A stretch of 64,000 nucleotides of DNA. Origin: Symsagittifera roscoffensis (lineage: Eukaryota > Xenacoelomorpha > Acoela > Convolutidae). Under the pieces are notes generated by a model. It saw nothing but the letters and a program-made list of their open reading frames with translations. It was not told where the DNA came from and searched no databases. The translations under genes were made by a program, and so were the position numbers. The stretch is from the NCBI RefSeq assembly GCF_963678635.1, contig NC_087067.1, positions 10,521,716-10,585,715 on the forward strand. The letters are read 5' to 3'. Positions 36,030 to 48,075 of the stretch are shown here, one piece after another (position 1 is the first letter of the stretch; the number at the start of each line of letters is the position of its first letter).

Positions 36030-38834
36030 TCACGAACGGCAATTTATGCAACGGCAACAAAGTAGCAGTGAACAAGAGTTGTTTAAGTTGAACATATCAA
36101 TTCTATTTTTCAGATAGATTTTCAATTTTGCTTTGAAAGTTTCAGGCGATGAGAAAATGTCGGCTATGTTGTTTGCTGAAATCATGTTGGCATACCGACA
36201 GACGCGATAGAAGAAAAATTGCTCTGTAAAGAAGAGTCGACAATTCTGGGTTGTTGAAAGCTTAGGGCGTGAGCTATTGCGAAGGTCTTTGGCTGCAAAG
36301 GTAAAATTTATGTATCTGTAAAGGTCGAAATCAAATTGATCAGTCAGGACTCGATTAAGAAAACACATATCATGTAAAGCTATAGTGAAGGAAAATGGCA
36401 AGGAATTCGTTTTTCTAAGTTGTTTTGTATAGTCGTTCACTACCGTTACCCATTTCAAACATTTTCTATTAAATAATTCTAGTTTGCGGCGATATGTTAA
36501 AGATGGAAACCAGACCTGACTACCGTATAATAAAATACTCATAATACATAGCTGGTAATATTTGAATTTGGTTCTCATGGATACTCCATAAGGGATTGAA
36601 CGTTTTAAGAAATGGAAAGCTTTGTTAACTGCGACCAGTTTGGTTTTAATGTGGATATCCCACTTTAAATCACTAGATATCGTTACTCCGATATCTTTGA
36701 TAGATGAAACTGACGGAATTAGGTAATCATTAAGGCAAAGAGTAGATTTGGGGGAAGTTGAGTTAAAACAAATAACTTTGCATTTATCAGAATTAAATGT
36801 CATTTTGTTTTCAAGCGTCCAATTGATAAATAGATCAATGTCTATTTGAACAAAGGAAAAAACATATTTTTAATAGAGTTTGCTGTCATCAGCAAACAGA
36901 AAGCAATTAGAGGGTTTCAAGACAGCTGGCATGTCATTAATGAAGAGTATAAATAGCAAAGGGCCGAGTACACTTCCTTGCGGAACACCACTTGTTACAT
37001 GGTTTTTTGGAGATGCTTCATTGTTAATTAAGACAATTTGCGTGCGGTTTGTGAGATAGGAAGCAAAAAGTTCAAGAAAGCTAATGTCAAAGCCTAAATT
37101 ACCATGTTTTGAAATAAGTATATGATGAGGAACTTGTTCAAAAGCCTTGCGAAAATCGAAGTACACAGAAAAAAATTCGTTTTTTGCCTCGACGTCGTTA
37201 TAAATCTGATCTAGGTATTCAAAAAGCTGAGTAACAGTCGATCGCTTGGTCATAAAACCATGTTGAGCAGGTGTAACTTTAGCCCGAATTTTAGGATAAA
37301 TGAAATCGAAGATCATTCTCTCCAGAATAATCGATAATTGAGGCAATATGCTAATCGGGCGATAACTTTCAACATTTTCGGGATTACTAGATTTAAGAAT
37401 TGGCGTAATAAACGCACATTTCCAAAGTTCTGGCCACGTTTTAGTTTCCAAAACCTTGACAAAGAGCTGCACGACCAGAGGAGATATTAATTCACTGCAG
37501 CAGTTAAGAATGAAAGTTGGGAGGCGGTCGTTGGTAATACAAGAAGTTTTAGCAAATTCGAGAGCTTTCTCGACCTTTTTAAGGTTGACATGGAGATCGG
37601 ATAGAAAAATGGTGGGTTTTTCGTGTTAAAGGATTTGATTTTCGTGCTTTTCTAGAAACACTGAACAGAAGTAATTGTTCAAAAGAATGGCTATTTCAAT
37701 AGAAGTGGATGCTTTTCTATTCATCCAGTGCATTTGGTTTGGTAGTTTCCTTTTGGTAAAAAATCGAAGGTATTTAAAGCAATCACGGGTAGAATTTAGT
37801 CTTAAAGATTCAAGGAGACAAGTTTTATCCAACTCGATTGAATTGTTGAGGTCTTGTTGGATCGAAGCTAAATGATTTGTGTTGGCTGTCCGTTTAGATA
37901 TGGAATGGTGCTTATTCAGTAAATGAACTGTATGCGACGAATAATAATAGGGAAGTTGCTGGCGTCTTTTAGTTTTATGTGCGCATGATAAAAGAATTGC
38001 ATGATTGATCTGAGCGTACCAGCTATCTTCATAATCATTAGTGTGGATATGGAATAACATGAGTTTTGTTCCACAATGAGTTTGGTAAAGCAAGGGCTGA
38101 TGTTACTATTGAAGATCGAATGAGAGAAAGATGATTTAGATAGAGAAGATTTCATAAAATTCCCAATCACAGTAGGCGCTGCTTCAGGAATGGTAAAAAA
38201 AAGCAAATAAAGGAAAGTGGTCTGAGTAAAGCACTTCATTTACAAATGCAGTGAACAATTCTGTGTGCGAAGTTAAAATGATATCAAGAGTGTTGCCTGA
38301 GCGATGTGTGGGTTCATATACAAGGGGCATTAAGCTATGATCCTCAATAACCTCTAGGAACAGTTTTGAGTAATCACAGCCTCCATCAGAAGATGGCCAA
38401 CAGATATCAGGCAGATTTAGGTCACCTAAGATTGTGTACGAACTAGAACCATTAATCAATTTGGAGTTCAAATAACGTATTGAATCAGTAAGCATTTTGG
38501 CAGGTATCCGAAACTGCGAAGAAGCGGGGGGGTTGTAAATAAGGAGGAAAATATGATTAACTGCACCCGAATATATTGAAAGTCCGATGCAGTAATCTGC
38601 ATCGTATGATAGAATTGAATAATTTAAAGCAAAACTATTTTTTGTAGCAATGAGACCACCTCCGTGTTCTCCAGAAGTGCGGTCTTTTCGAGCAATAACC
38701 GAATAAGGAGAATTCATAGGAAAAATTTCGGGATCAGTAATTTCTAGTTTAAGCCATGTTTCAGTAATGAACACGATATCAGGAGAATGTAAAGAAAGAA
38801 AATTGATTAACTTCAGACGCTGATTTAGGCTCAA
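36030..38834 (-). pseudogene. LINE ORF2 (endonuclease + reverse transcriptase), CR1/L2-like, few lesions
   Basis: Read high to low. The APE-type endonuclease (38184-38834) has SPDIVFITETWL, SVIARKDR and GGGLIA, then ILGDLNLPDICW and SDHFPLFAFF. A linker follows (about 38180-37626). RT (36870-37472) has ESYRPISILPQLSIILERMI, the QHGFMTKRST motif, the DFRKAFEQVPH block, GVPQGSVLGPLLF and catalytic FADDSKL. The thumb and C-terminal domain is 36030-36803. Lesions seen: a frame change near 38190 and back near 38090, a TAA at 37626 and a TAA at 36870. Otherwise the frame is intact, so the insertion is fairly recent. Confidence 0.85.
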
Positions 38835-38873
38835 GAGACTTTGTGCGTTGATAAGGCATAATTTTGATTGTAG

Positions 38874-39658
38874 TCAGTCAAGATTGATCTTGATACCATT
38901 TCGTTCGAGGGTCAGACCACGAATTTTTAGCTCATCGCGTGGAACTTTTTCATTGTTAATCATGTCGTACCGTTTCTTGAAGATTTTACGTTTCAAAATC
39001 TGTTCTTCTTGGTTTAGGGACTTCGATATGAAAATCTTTTCTTTGAAATTCTTCAGTTTGTAAGATTTTGCTAGGCATTTTCTAGCATTCCATTCGGATG
39101 ACAGACAAACAAGTAAAGGACGCGGTCTTCGTTGTTGGGGATTAGCTTTACCAAGTCTATACATTTGGCAGATACTGAGATTTTCTTCGCCTATATGATC
39201 AAAAATTTTGGCCACATTGGCTTCTTCGGCCTCTATATTGGATGTAAACTGACCGTTGTATTCGCAGACTCCGTCGATGATTATCTCGTTTTCACATGTG
39301 TTGGCCCGGTGACTGTTATTAATACGATTATTAACCGGTACATTCGATGATGTTGTCTTGGTTGGATCAACATTTTCAACAGTTTCTTTAATGCTTTTTG
39401 TAACTTCGATTAAGCTTTCTTGTCTTTGAATAATCAGTTCAAACTTAGCTTGGGATGTGAAGATGTTCCCCTCAAAGCAGCCAGAGCACAGCCAGAAGCA
39501 TCCTCGAATTTTGCCCATTGTAGCTACATCATCAGGAGACAATCCAACACATTGCCCATGGAACCACGCGCTGCGTTTTCACATACTATAGCAGTTGAGT
39601 CGTTGTACTTCACTGGTTTGTTGCATGGTCCACATCTAGTAGCTTTTGTTTGAGACAT
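38874..39658 (-). pseudogene. LINE ORF1 with PHD-type zinc finger, frameshifted
   Basis: The ATG at 39658 opens with CGPCNKPVKYNDSTAIVC. After a one-base frame change near 39570 the second half of the finger continues as AWFHGQCVGLS...WLCSGC. A helical region and the conserved C-terminal ORF1 domain follow (RPLLVCLSSEWNARKCLAKSYKLKN..., SKSLNQEEQILKRKIFKKRY). PHD-like fingers in ORF1 are known from CR1/L2-type LINEs. It sits 40 bp upstream of ORF2, in the same frame. Confidence 0.75.
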
Positions 39659-40300
39659 ATCAAACCGGAAACTATTTTTTAATATGTTTATCATTAAAGG
39701 CTAACGACCGAACAGCTTTAACTAACTTAGTTACATGCAAAATAGTGAGCTCATGACTTGAACTCAAAATATCTAAACCACGAGGTCACTCCTAAAAATA
39801 GGCCTACCACAAAATTATTGCATTACATAGTTTTTCTTCAACAGATAAAATCATCATATCCATCGAAAATGGAAAGACACTTTCCCTAATCTCCTAGCTT
39901 CTCATATTCTGAAAATCAATCTGATGTCAAATTAATTCAATTCAAGACATTCCGGGAAGCTTAAAGCGAACAGTTCTCTTAGTTAATAAAAACAACCACA
40001 CAGGCTGGAATACTTTAATTAGATTTTCCACTCAAGCCTCCCTACTTCCGAGTAAGAAGTAAGTGTCCCTACAACCACTGACAAAATCACCATGCAAATT
40101 CAAAATTGAAGCGATGAACAAATCAAATTAATTAAATTTTTCCTTTCAAAAACTTTCAATTTCAAGCTTAGTCAGCTTGGTTGCTCTTTCGAGTTTTTCA
40201 CACAAAACAATTTTGAGTTTTAGTTTCCACCTCCTCGTCACTTTTTTTTTTCTTTTAAAATTCGTCGTTAACAAGTTCTAAAACTTCTTTATTTTTCTAA
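39659..40300. other. Unassigned interval between LINE and decayed LTR element
   Basis: Nothing recognised. It may contain the LINE 5'UTR and the 3' end of the neighbouring element. Confidence 0.4.
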
Positions 40301-41046
40301 TGGTTCTTTGCAATTTGTCATTTGAATGTTGTTAATGTTCCATCTTCTCCTCCTGCGACATCGACTCCGCACTCTCAGTTTCAGTGTCTGGCAAGTTTCA
40401 GTGAACCTTTATACGCTGTAGGAGACAATCCTTCAACTCAACTCTTCTGCCCTTCAACCATCTGTTTACATCAAAGTAGAGGGTCCACAGTAGTTTCCTG
40501 GTTTCTGCAGAAGTTTTCGGGAGGCACATTGTCAATTTTCTCTCCAGATCTTCTTTCAACATCTATTCTTTTTCTTTTTCGTCATGATTGAATGTCTTCA
40601 CAGTTATTTTTACTGCAATTGTTACTGCCTTCCGATAAGTAACGAAAGCTTGATTGTAAGGCTCAGATACTATATCCAGCTGATACAAACTGTGCACTCT
40701 GCTGTCCGTCGCCATATCCTTTTTGGCTTACTCGCTCAACCAGAAATTCATGTTGGCTCTGAACCATGACATCAGTCGTCTTCTGACCCATGTTTTCTGC
40801 ACTTTTATCGAAGTGGTCAAAACTTTACACATCGTCTCAAAAAGATCTAAGCCTCATGGACATTTAAGTTTTTCCAACTGTTCTTTAGTCGACAGTTCTT
40901 GTCGATTGTACTCTCTAACACGAGCTTCTAGCCATCTAATTGCCATCATAAATCCAACTATCACAATCGTTACGGGCTGTGATGAGTCTGGTTTTTTCAC
41001 GGACAGTAGCTCTCCAGAGTCTCAGATCGACACCAGATTACTATGT

Positions 41047-41556
41047 CCAGGATACCACCATGTTTGTAGCAAACAATGGCATGGGAACTCATCTTGTATC
41101 AATATGATGCTTCTCCAGTTTCGTTTTCCCGACATTTCTAGTGGCGGTTCCCCTTCCATCATTCTTCGGTGTATTTTCTCACAATCATCTACTGCATTCT
41201 AATCCGTTGCTGTTGATCATTTCTGCTTTTGTCTTTCAAAATCGCTAAGATTTCTATTGACATATCCCATATATTTCTTCCCATACATCGGTTCTAATTT
41301 GTCCAGGATACCACCATCTTTGTAGCAAACAATGGCATTGGAACTCATCTTGTGTCAATATGATGCTTCTCCAGTTTTGTTTTCCCGACATTTCTAGTGG
41401 CGGTTCCCCTTCCATCATTCTTTGGTGTATTTTGTCACAATCTTCTACTGCATTCTAATCCGTTGCTGTTGATCATTTCTGCTTTTGTCTTTCGAAATTG
41501 CTAAGATTTCTATTGACATATCCCATATATATTTCCATTTATCGGTTCTAATTTGT
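41047..41556 (-). repeat. Tandem duplication, about 255-bp unit, within the decayed element
   Basis: The segment starting CCAGGATACCACCAT at 41047 repeats at 41302 with few differences ('ggtgtattt', 'tggcggttccccttccatca'). The unit is close to 85 codons. Confidence 0.85.
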
Positions 41557-44287
41557 CTTTAGTTTCTTCTGGACTTTCAGGAAACATTTTACAAAGCAAG
41601 TCGATTAATTTTTCCGACTTAATGCAAGTTCTACACATTTTAGCACTGTGAAGACTTAGTCTACTATCGTCCTCGTGCTCTTCACGTCCACTGCCACGAA
41701 GTGTACAGGAAATCATCTTTTGCACACAGGAGTCACACTCTAGCCTTCTAGATATTGAGCTCCAGACGGTCTGTGACATGTTTCACTCTGCCTGTTGTTC
41801 ATTTCCACTTCTATCGCTTCTCTCCAATGTTTGATGTATTTCTGCTCTGTCTGTAAAACTCCCAGAAACACTTTTCCACTGATGACCAGGACCATCAATG
41901 CTTCTGATCTAGATTCAATAGTAACTCTAGTGAACAAAAAAGTGTAAAATCCTAGTGCATTCACTTAATTCACTTCGGTTCTCCATGACAATCTGCTGTT
42001 AATTCGGTTTCCGTCTTTGTATTCATCACTAAGAATTACTCGTTTAGCTGCCTGGCAAGTGTTTTTACGCAATCAAGACCTGCACATATGTGAAATTCCG
42101 GTCCACAGATTTTCGCCAGACAGCTACCAGTTTTAACCAAGTTTTCCGTTCCCCAACCAGACAACTCCACGTTCTTTTCTCAGCCACTTCCAGAGGCTGT
42201 AGTCATCAAATTGTAGATGTGGTTGAAATAACGCAAATGGCAATCCGCATTCAATTCTTTTTGTATGTCCTGCTTTGCTTGTAATATCGAATCAGCATTT
42301 GGATTTGGCTTCATTGGTTCACAAATGACCATCAAACTAGTCCTCAGTAACTCGTCTGAGAATGCTAAATCAAACTCTACTCTATTACCAGATTTCGGTG
42401 TGGAAGGTGCAGTCACCTTTTCTTCCAACACAACCCCAACTTGACTTCTTGACTGGCAATACTTCCTATAGTAGATATTCTAGACGACCAGAATCTTCGC
42501 AACACTGCTTATTTGTAATCGAAGCAGCAATCACTTATATCTTCATGGATGAAGTGGTTGTATGCCATTCCAACAATTCCTGATGGGTGTTGGTACGACT
42601 TCTTTCTGATCGGTCCACAGTTTTTACTGGACATCAGAAGTGTCACCATCGATTCTTTGGTAAATTGAGCTCCTCGTTAAAAATGCTCGGATTTTATCTA
42701 TCTTCGTTAAGGTTTCTAGTTCTACTGGTTCCTTTAAGTTCACTCTTAATGGCTTGCTCTGGTGAATGTCCATTAGCGCATGTAAGAGCAACGTCTTTTC
42801 AAGTCCACTCGGGACTTTGTTGCTAGAAGCTATCGGTCTTAGTACTGTTTTCCAGTTCCACTCTTGCTCTTCATGTAATAACTAACCCTGATACTGCGAC
42901 CAAAGAGGCGTCTAAAATTTAAACATAAATGCCATTTTCTGTTGTCATACCCAGGACTGGCGCTTCACATAAATTAGACTTGACCTTTTCGCTTCTTCGG
43001 CCTCTTCGCTCCAGCTAAACATTTTGCCCTAGTGCCTCGTAAGCTGCTGCAGTGGATACACCTTGTCAGCATATCTTTGACAAACTGTCTGAAGATGTTC
43101 GCGAAACTAATTAGTTGGTAATCAGTCGTTGATGATTTCTATGTTAATACGGCCTCTACTGCCTCTTGATTTGGTCTCATTCCCTTTTATCCGCCATCCT
43201 TCACATGAATTTAATCGAATCATTCAGGATTTCGATTTTCGATGAGTTGCATGAGGTTCAGTCCTTTTCATGCTTGCGAATACTTCATCTAGTCAATCTA
43301 TATGGTCGCTAACCGTTGGTGTGGTTATCACCACAAGGTCCACGTAGCACATGGCCACATTGCCATACATATTTCTTCGTCACTCCTGTCAATGCTTAAG
43401 ACATCTGTCTCTGGAATGTTGCCATCGGGTTGCATAGCCCAAAGGCCATGCGTTTCCATTGGAGCAGTCCTCGTTCACCGGCCAAACCTGTTTTTCCCTA
43501 TCTTGGTTTTCGCAGTGGCACTTGCCAAAACGCTGACCTTAAATCTAGTGTTGTTAAACATTTTTGCATTGGTTGTTTCTCTCACTAGATCTCGATACCC
43601 TTACTGCGAAAGCTTCTAGAGTCCTGTTCATCATTGCCCAAGTGTTCGCCCACATGGCTGCATTCTGAGTTGAAATTGGTTGTCTTAGTACATCTCTGGC
43701 CGTCGGGTTGACTCGGGCTGTCAAGTTTACGGATGATTCCGCCTGATTGTTGGGCTGAGTGGAGTTAAGTGGAGCACGTCTTGTCTTTCTGTTTGTGCTC
43801 TAATTTGATCATTGAATTCAACTCTGGAGTTTTCTGTTTTCGCTTTTCGAAGGACCGCTGTTCCTGTCGTATTGTTCGGGCTCCTCAAGAGCGCGTCAAG
43901 TTTTGATTATATTACTCGCGAACTCTCCGTTTGTTCTATGCTCATATCCCGCATTCCGCTTTCTACGTTTTGTAGATGTCCATCCATCTCAATATAGCGT
44001 TTCTGCACTAGTTGAATATCCAATTTGATCTTCCTTTCTCTCGCCTTGTCTGACTCATCCAATTTGTTAAGCAGTTCAATCATATTTTTCTCCTCTCGTG
44101 CTCGCCACCGCTTAGTAATTTTCTAGATCTTTACACTTATTGCATCTGAATTCCTTCCTCAATTATTCCCGAGCTTCCAGCAATGTCTTTTTCCTCTTGA
44201 ATTAGATCTAGCTTCCTAATTAATTTCACAATTGCGCCGCCTTTTTTATTGTAAACATGCCCATGATTGTTGTATCATTGGTTCACT

Positions 44288-44455
44288 CGACAGTTTTGTC
44301 AGTTCCGGGTTTTCTGTCTAAGTCTATGGTTATGGAGGATTTTGCTGCCACTGTGTCAAAGTTTCACCCTCCGACAGTATTATCAGTTCCGGATTTTCTG
44401 TCTAAGTCTATGGTTATGGAGGATTTTGCTGCCATTGTGTCAAAGTTTCTCCCTC
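44288..44455 (-). repeat. 84-bp tandem duplication
   Basis: Two units offset by 84 bp (28 codons) contain 'tctaagtctatggttatgg' at 44315 and 44399. They lie in what should be the gag region of the decayed element. Confidence 0.85.
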
Positions 44456-44582
44456 TTGCTCTCCTTTTCTCGATGAATGAGGTTTTTTTTTGGTTGCTAG
44501 TCCTCTTTCAACGTCTCAGGAGTTCACCTATTGCTGACAAGCCTAGAATTCAGTTTGGTCGTTTTTGCTCTCCCGTGTATTG

Positions 44583-44994
44583 TGAGTTAGGATGGATCTC
44601 TAACTCATAGAGTAATTTCGGATAGGGTACACCGTCTGCTCGTCACGCTATCTTATTTTCGGCCGGATAGATTCGTGCAACTTCTTAGTCTAATACCGAT
44701 CCTAATCTTACTCTTGTATCTACTAGTCTCAGGGTGTTTAACTAGTCTCTGCTAGGCTCAATAGATCTAGAGTATACTGGCTTATGCGAGTTAGTTCCAG
44801 AATGAGAACAACTGTATTCCAAGTTTAATTCAAATTGCCCTGGTGTTGAAACTACAAGTAGTTTCAACACTTACAAATAAGTGGGTTGTTAGTTTGATGG
44901 AGTATGATTGGTTAGTATTTAATATTTTATAGAGATAAAATATCATAATATTAACCAATGATAAATACTAGTTTAGATCTGGTTCCAATTGGCA
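44583..44994 (-). mobile_element. LTR (minus orientation), related to the LTR at 46409-46822
   Basis: About 412 bp. On the minus strand it runs from TGCCAATTGGAACCAGATC to CCTAACTCA. The R/U5-like half is almost identical to 46625-46800 (for example 'gacgagcagacggtgtaccc'), while U3 is more diverged. The tRNA-primer site found after the 46.8-kb LTR is absent here, so this could be a 5' LTR of the decayed element, a 3' LTR of a lost element, or a solo LTR. Confidence 0.75.
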
Positions 44995-46408
44995 TAGGGA
45001 GTCCATTCGATTACTCTTGTTCCCCTCGTCAAGCACTGGTCTGGCGGTACAAAATTTATCGGATCTTTCTCTCTGGTCATTTTGGTCTCTTTGAGATCCT
45101 TCTCCCCATTGTCTTCGGGATTTTTATGTTCTGGTTCCTTAATCTTCTCTTTATCTTTGTTCCGCCTAGTGTTCACCCTTTTCACTGAATTGTTTTTACC
45201 ATTTGGCTTTTGCACTGGAATCCAAAATTTCTTCCGCGGTTGTTTGTCCGGGCGTGTTTGTTTTTGGATGTTCTGGTTCCGATCAATAATTGATATTCCA
45301 AGTTCTCTCATTCCAACTGAATGTGCGATTTTGGGCTGAAACTATTTAGTCTAGTTACGCGTTTCGTATATATCAAGTGAAGATGTCTTTCTTACATACC
45401 TGGTTTATGATAGGATAGGATAGCAAATGATAGGATAATTTAATTTTGGCAACCGTGACCCTTAAGTAGGCTTTCTATTCATGCGAATTATGTTTGATGT
45501 TTTTAAAAGAATTACCTATATACAAAAAAATTTTAAAAAATAAACATTTTCAAGCTTAAATAAAGTTAGTGTCATAAGCTACAGAACAAATACAAGTGCA
45601 CACAATTGAATAACAATAACGCAGGGCGCTAGGTTTTCGAACAGATAAAAACAATCAATTCCTAAAAAAAGCAGAAAAAAAAACATGAAGACTTAGTCAG
45701 CCAGTGGTTCTTCCCAGTAGGTGGTTTCTGACACGCACTGAGAATCTTCTTGAGTCCAAGAGCCTGACTTGTCTGAATTAATTATATCAGATTTAGTGTC
45801 TAAATTTAAGTGTCTTTTCATAATATCTATGTCTTCAAAATTTTTTATCGACGAGCTATTCCCCCTCTGGCGAATTCCCCCTCTGGCGAATTCCCCCTCT
45901 GGCGAATTCCCCCTGTTATTCTCTGTTATCTATATTCCAATTAGTATTGCTTCCCTATATTACTTTTAGTTTACCGACTACTTGAGGTTAGTTTGTTAGT
46001 TCTTTTTTAGAATGATTAAAGTTTATTTTATATTTACGTTTTGGAATAGTAGATTAACCCACCCGTGACTGAAAAAAAAATTCGTTGGTCTAGTAGATGA
46101 ATTTTTCCCAGACGTTTGCTAACCTTCCCAAGAGTCAAAAAAAGTTCGTTTCGATACTAAATTAACCTTCGCAAGATTTTTCTTCGCCTTCTTAAAACTC
46201 AAGAAAAACCCGCTTGGATAGTAGATTAACCTTCCCAAGTTAACCTTAAACTTTTGTTAACCTTCGCAAGACTAAAAAAAAAACTCGTTGCTAGTGTAAA
46301 TCAAGCTTCTCAAGACTCAAGAAACATCTAGTGGGGATAAAAAAGTAAACTTCCCACAACTCAACTAAGAACTGGTTGGATTAATATAATAAAACTTTCC
46401 GTCTTTGT
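44995..46408. other. Spacer between two divergently oriented LTRs, with tandem repeats
   Basis: Contains three to four copies of a 16-bp unit CCCCCTCTGGCGAATT (about 45860-45912). It also has a degenerate array of about 60-70 bp around the phrase 'ttaaccttcgcaagactcaa' (46080-46370). A highly basic open frame on the minus strand (45311-44973) runs into the 44.99-kb LTR and could be the end of an older element. No host gene is seen. Confidence 0.55.
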
Positions 46409-46822
46409 TGATAATGGAACCTGATCTAAACTATATTTTATGATTGGATAAATTAAATGTTTTACCAATGTAAAGTATTTAATATTAACCAATCACAATC
46501 CATCTAACTAACAACCCACTTATTTGTAAGTGCTGAAGTTACTTGTAATTTCAGCACCAGAGAGATTTGAATTTAACTTAGAAATTAGTTGGACTCTCCC
46601 GAGCACTTCAGCAGCCGCAATAAACCAGTATACCCTAGATCTATTGAGCCTAGCAGAGACTAGTTAAACAACCTGAGACTAGATAGTATAAGAGTAAGAT
46701 TAGGATCGGTATTAGACTAAGAAGTTGCACGAATCTATCCGGCCGAAAATAAGATAGCGTGACGAGCAGACGGTGTACCCTATCCGAAATTACTCTATGA
46801 GTTACACTTCGGTCCTAACTCA
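46409..46822 (+). repeat. 5' LTR of the giant element
   Basis: About 414 bp, TG...CA. Bounds were set by comparison with 44583-44994 and by the primer-binding site that follows. AATAAA at 46619-46624 is a candidate poly(A) signal. The exact first base (TG at 46409) is approximate because the 3' LTR is not available. Confidence 0.75.
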
Positions 46823-46824
46823 TC

Positions 46825-46844
46825 TGGTGCGACCATAAGTCTCG
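46825..46844 (+). promoter_or_regulatory. Candidate tRNA primer-binding site
   Basis: TGGTGCGACC... starts 2 nt after the LTR's terminal CA. TGG pairs with the CCA end of a tRNA. Which tRNA has a 3' end of ...GGTCGCACCA was not determined. Confidence 0.65.
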
Positions 46845-46909
46845 AACAAGACCTTAATAGCTTAGAATTAACCAAAATAGATTAGAAATTAGACAAAAAC
46901 ATTTACAAA

Positions 46910-47143
46910 ATGTTATACGACAATAATTTAATCGAAATGTCTCTACGACTCAATAGATCAGAGCCAATATTCCGAACCATAACAGAACTACCCGGAATTG
47001 GAAGAAGACCTCGAACCAAAGACGACATACGACAAAGTAGAAACTTGCCGTATAGTTATATGATAGTTCGGCAAAAGCCAGAACAAACTTTTATATTTAG
47101 AATACTACTGGCAATGAATTTAGATTTTCATTTGCAAACATAA
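46910..47143 (+). CDS. Small leader ORF, 77 residues, unknown
   Basis: ATG open frame shortly after the primer-binding site encoding a basic peptide (RPRTKDDIRQSRNLPYSYM...). It may be an upstream ORF or chance. No family is recognised. Confidence 0.3.
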   Translation: MLYDNNLIEMSLRLNRSEPIFRTITELPGIGRRPRTKDDIRQSRNLPYSYMIVRQKPEQTFIFRILLAMNLDFHLQT

Positions 47144-48075
47144 AACCTTGAAGTTAATCTTCAAAATCATTTCAGGCGCTAAACAAAATTATTAATATAC
47201 AATAACGATTGATAAAAAGATCTAAGATCGTTCTCCTAAAACTCTGCAGTAATATACAAAACATGTTTGAAAAATATTTATTGAAAAATAAAAATAAAAA
47301 TTAGTAGCATGACAATAAATGGTTAGTAATCATAAATCATCCTGTTGTTCCAGCTCCATCATCTAAAACATAACAGCAATCATAAACCTACTAATATCAT
47401 CAAAACACTAAATCTTTCCTTTACACACATTTAAAATTTTATTAAAACTTAAATTCACTTAATTTTAAAACCAGATCATCAAGGCTTATCCTTGGATCTT
47501 AAATCATTTTCTACTTAATTAAATTTCAAATTTGATCATCAAGGCTTATCCTTGGATCAAATAGAACAACTTTGTTCTCCCCCACCCACTTAATTAGTGT
47601 CTAACGACCTCAAACGTCGATTCACTACCCAACCCTTTCTAAAGACCTAAGACTAATAGAAATTTTTAAACAAAACTAATCATTCAAATTAGGATAAACA
47701 GTGAAGAACTTCGGTTATTCATCCTTCACTTGACCCCCCCTCTTAACAGACCCAGGATACATCTTAGACTTAGTAAGTTTAAAATAGTATCTAACGAACT
47801 ACTCGCGTTCTAATTATACCTGAACCTTGTGGATCGATTTACTATTCTCCAACCCTTGAACACAATCACTACCCCTAAGTAAGATTAAGTAAGTTAACAC
47901 CTTAACTTATACTAGCCACGAGAAAGTAAAAAATCATTCTTCGGAATCGATATACTTTTCTCTCCAACCCTGAACAAATAGACCCAGGTTAAGCTAACCA
48001 AAAAATCGTAAGAACTAACAGTTTAGGAAAATAGAAATCAATTAACAACCTTTTGCATCCGTCATTCTAAACCTT
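47144..48075 (+). other. Non-coding leader with a repeated hairpin
   Basis: A 25-bp palindromic sequence (GATC..CAAGG..CCTTG..GATC) occurs twice, at 47473-47497 and 47533-47557. Further on, similar phrases recur ('ctaacgacctcaaacgtcga', 'ctccaaccc'). Such leaders usually hold packaging and dimerisation signals. Confidence 0.5.

Larger units (their letters stand above)
40300..44582 (-). mobile_element. Heavily decayed Ty3/Gypsy-like element
   Basis: On the minus strand near 43560-43300 an RT core is legible despite stops and frameshifts: CLTTLDLRSAFWQVPL, then LLQWKRMAFGLCNP.ATFQRQM, then CYVDLVVIT where YxDD is expected. A coiled-coil stretch near 44080-43900 (IELLNKLDESDKARERKIKL) and a short basic region lie before it. 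Only about 1 kb separates the LTR from RT, so gag and protease seem largely deleted. Downstream sequence to about 40.3 kb is open only in short pieces; I could not place RNase H or integrase. Confidence 0.6.

Noticed and set aside
40322-44610. Series of plus-strand ORFs between 40.3 and 44.6 kb
   Set aside because: They are antisense shadows of a minus-strand Gypsy element whose RT motifs are legible on the other strand.
45860-45912. CRISPR-like short repeat array
   Set aside because: The 16-bp units are directly adjacent without spacers; a simple tandem repeat in an animal genome.
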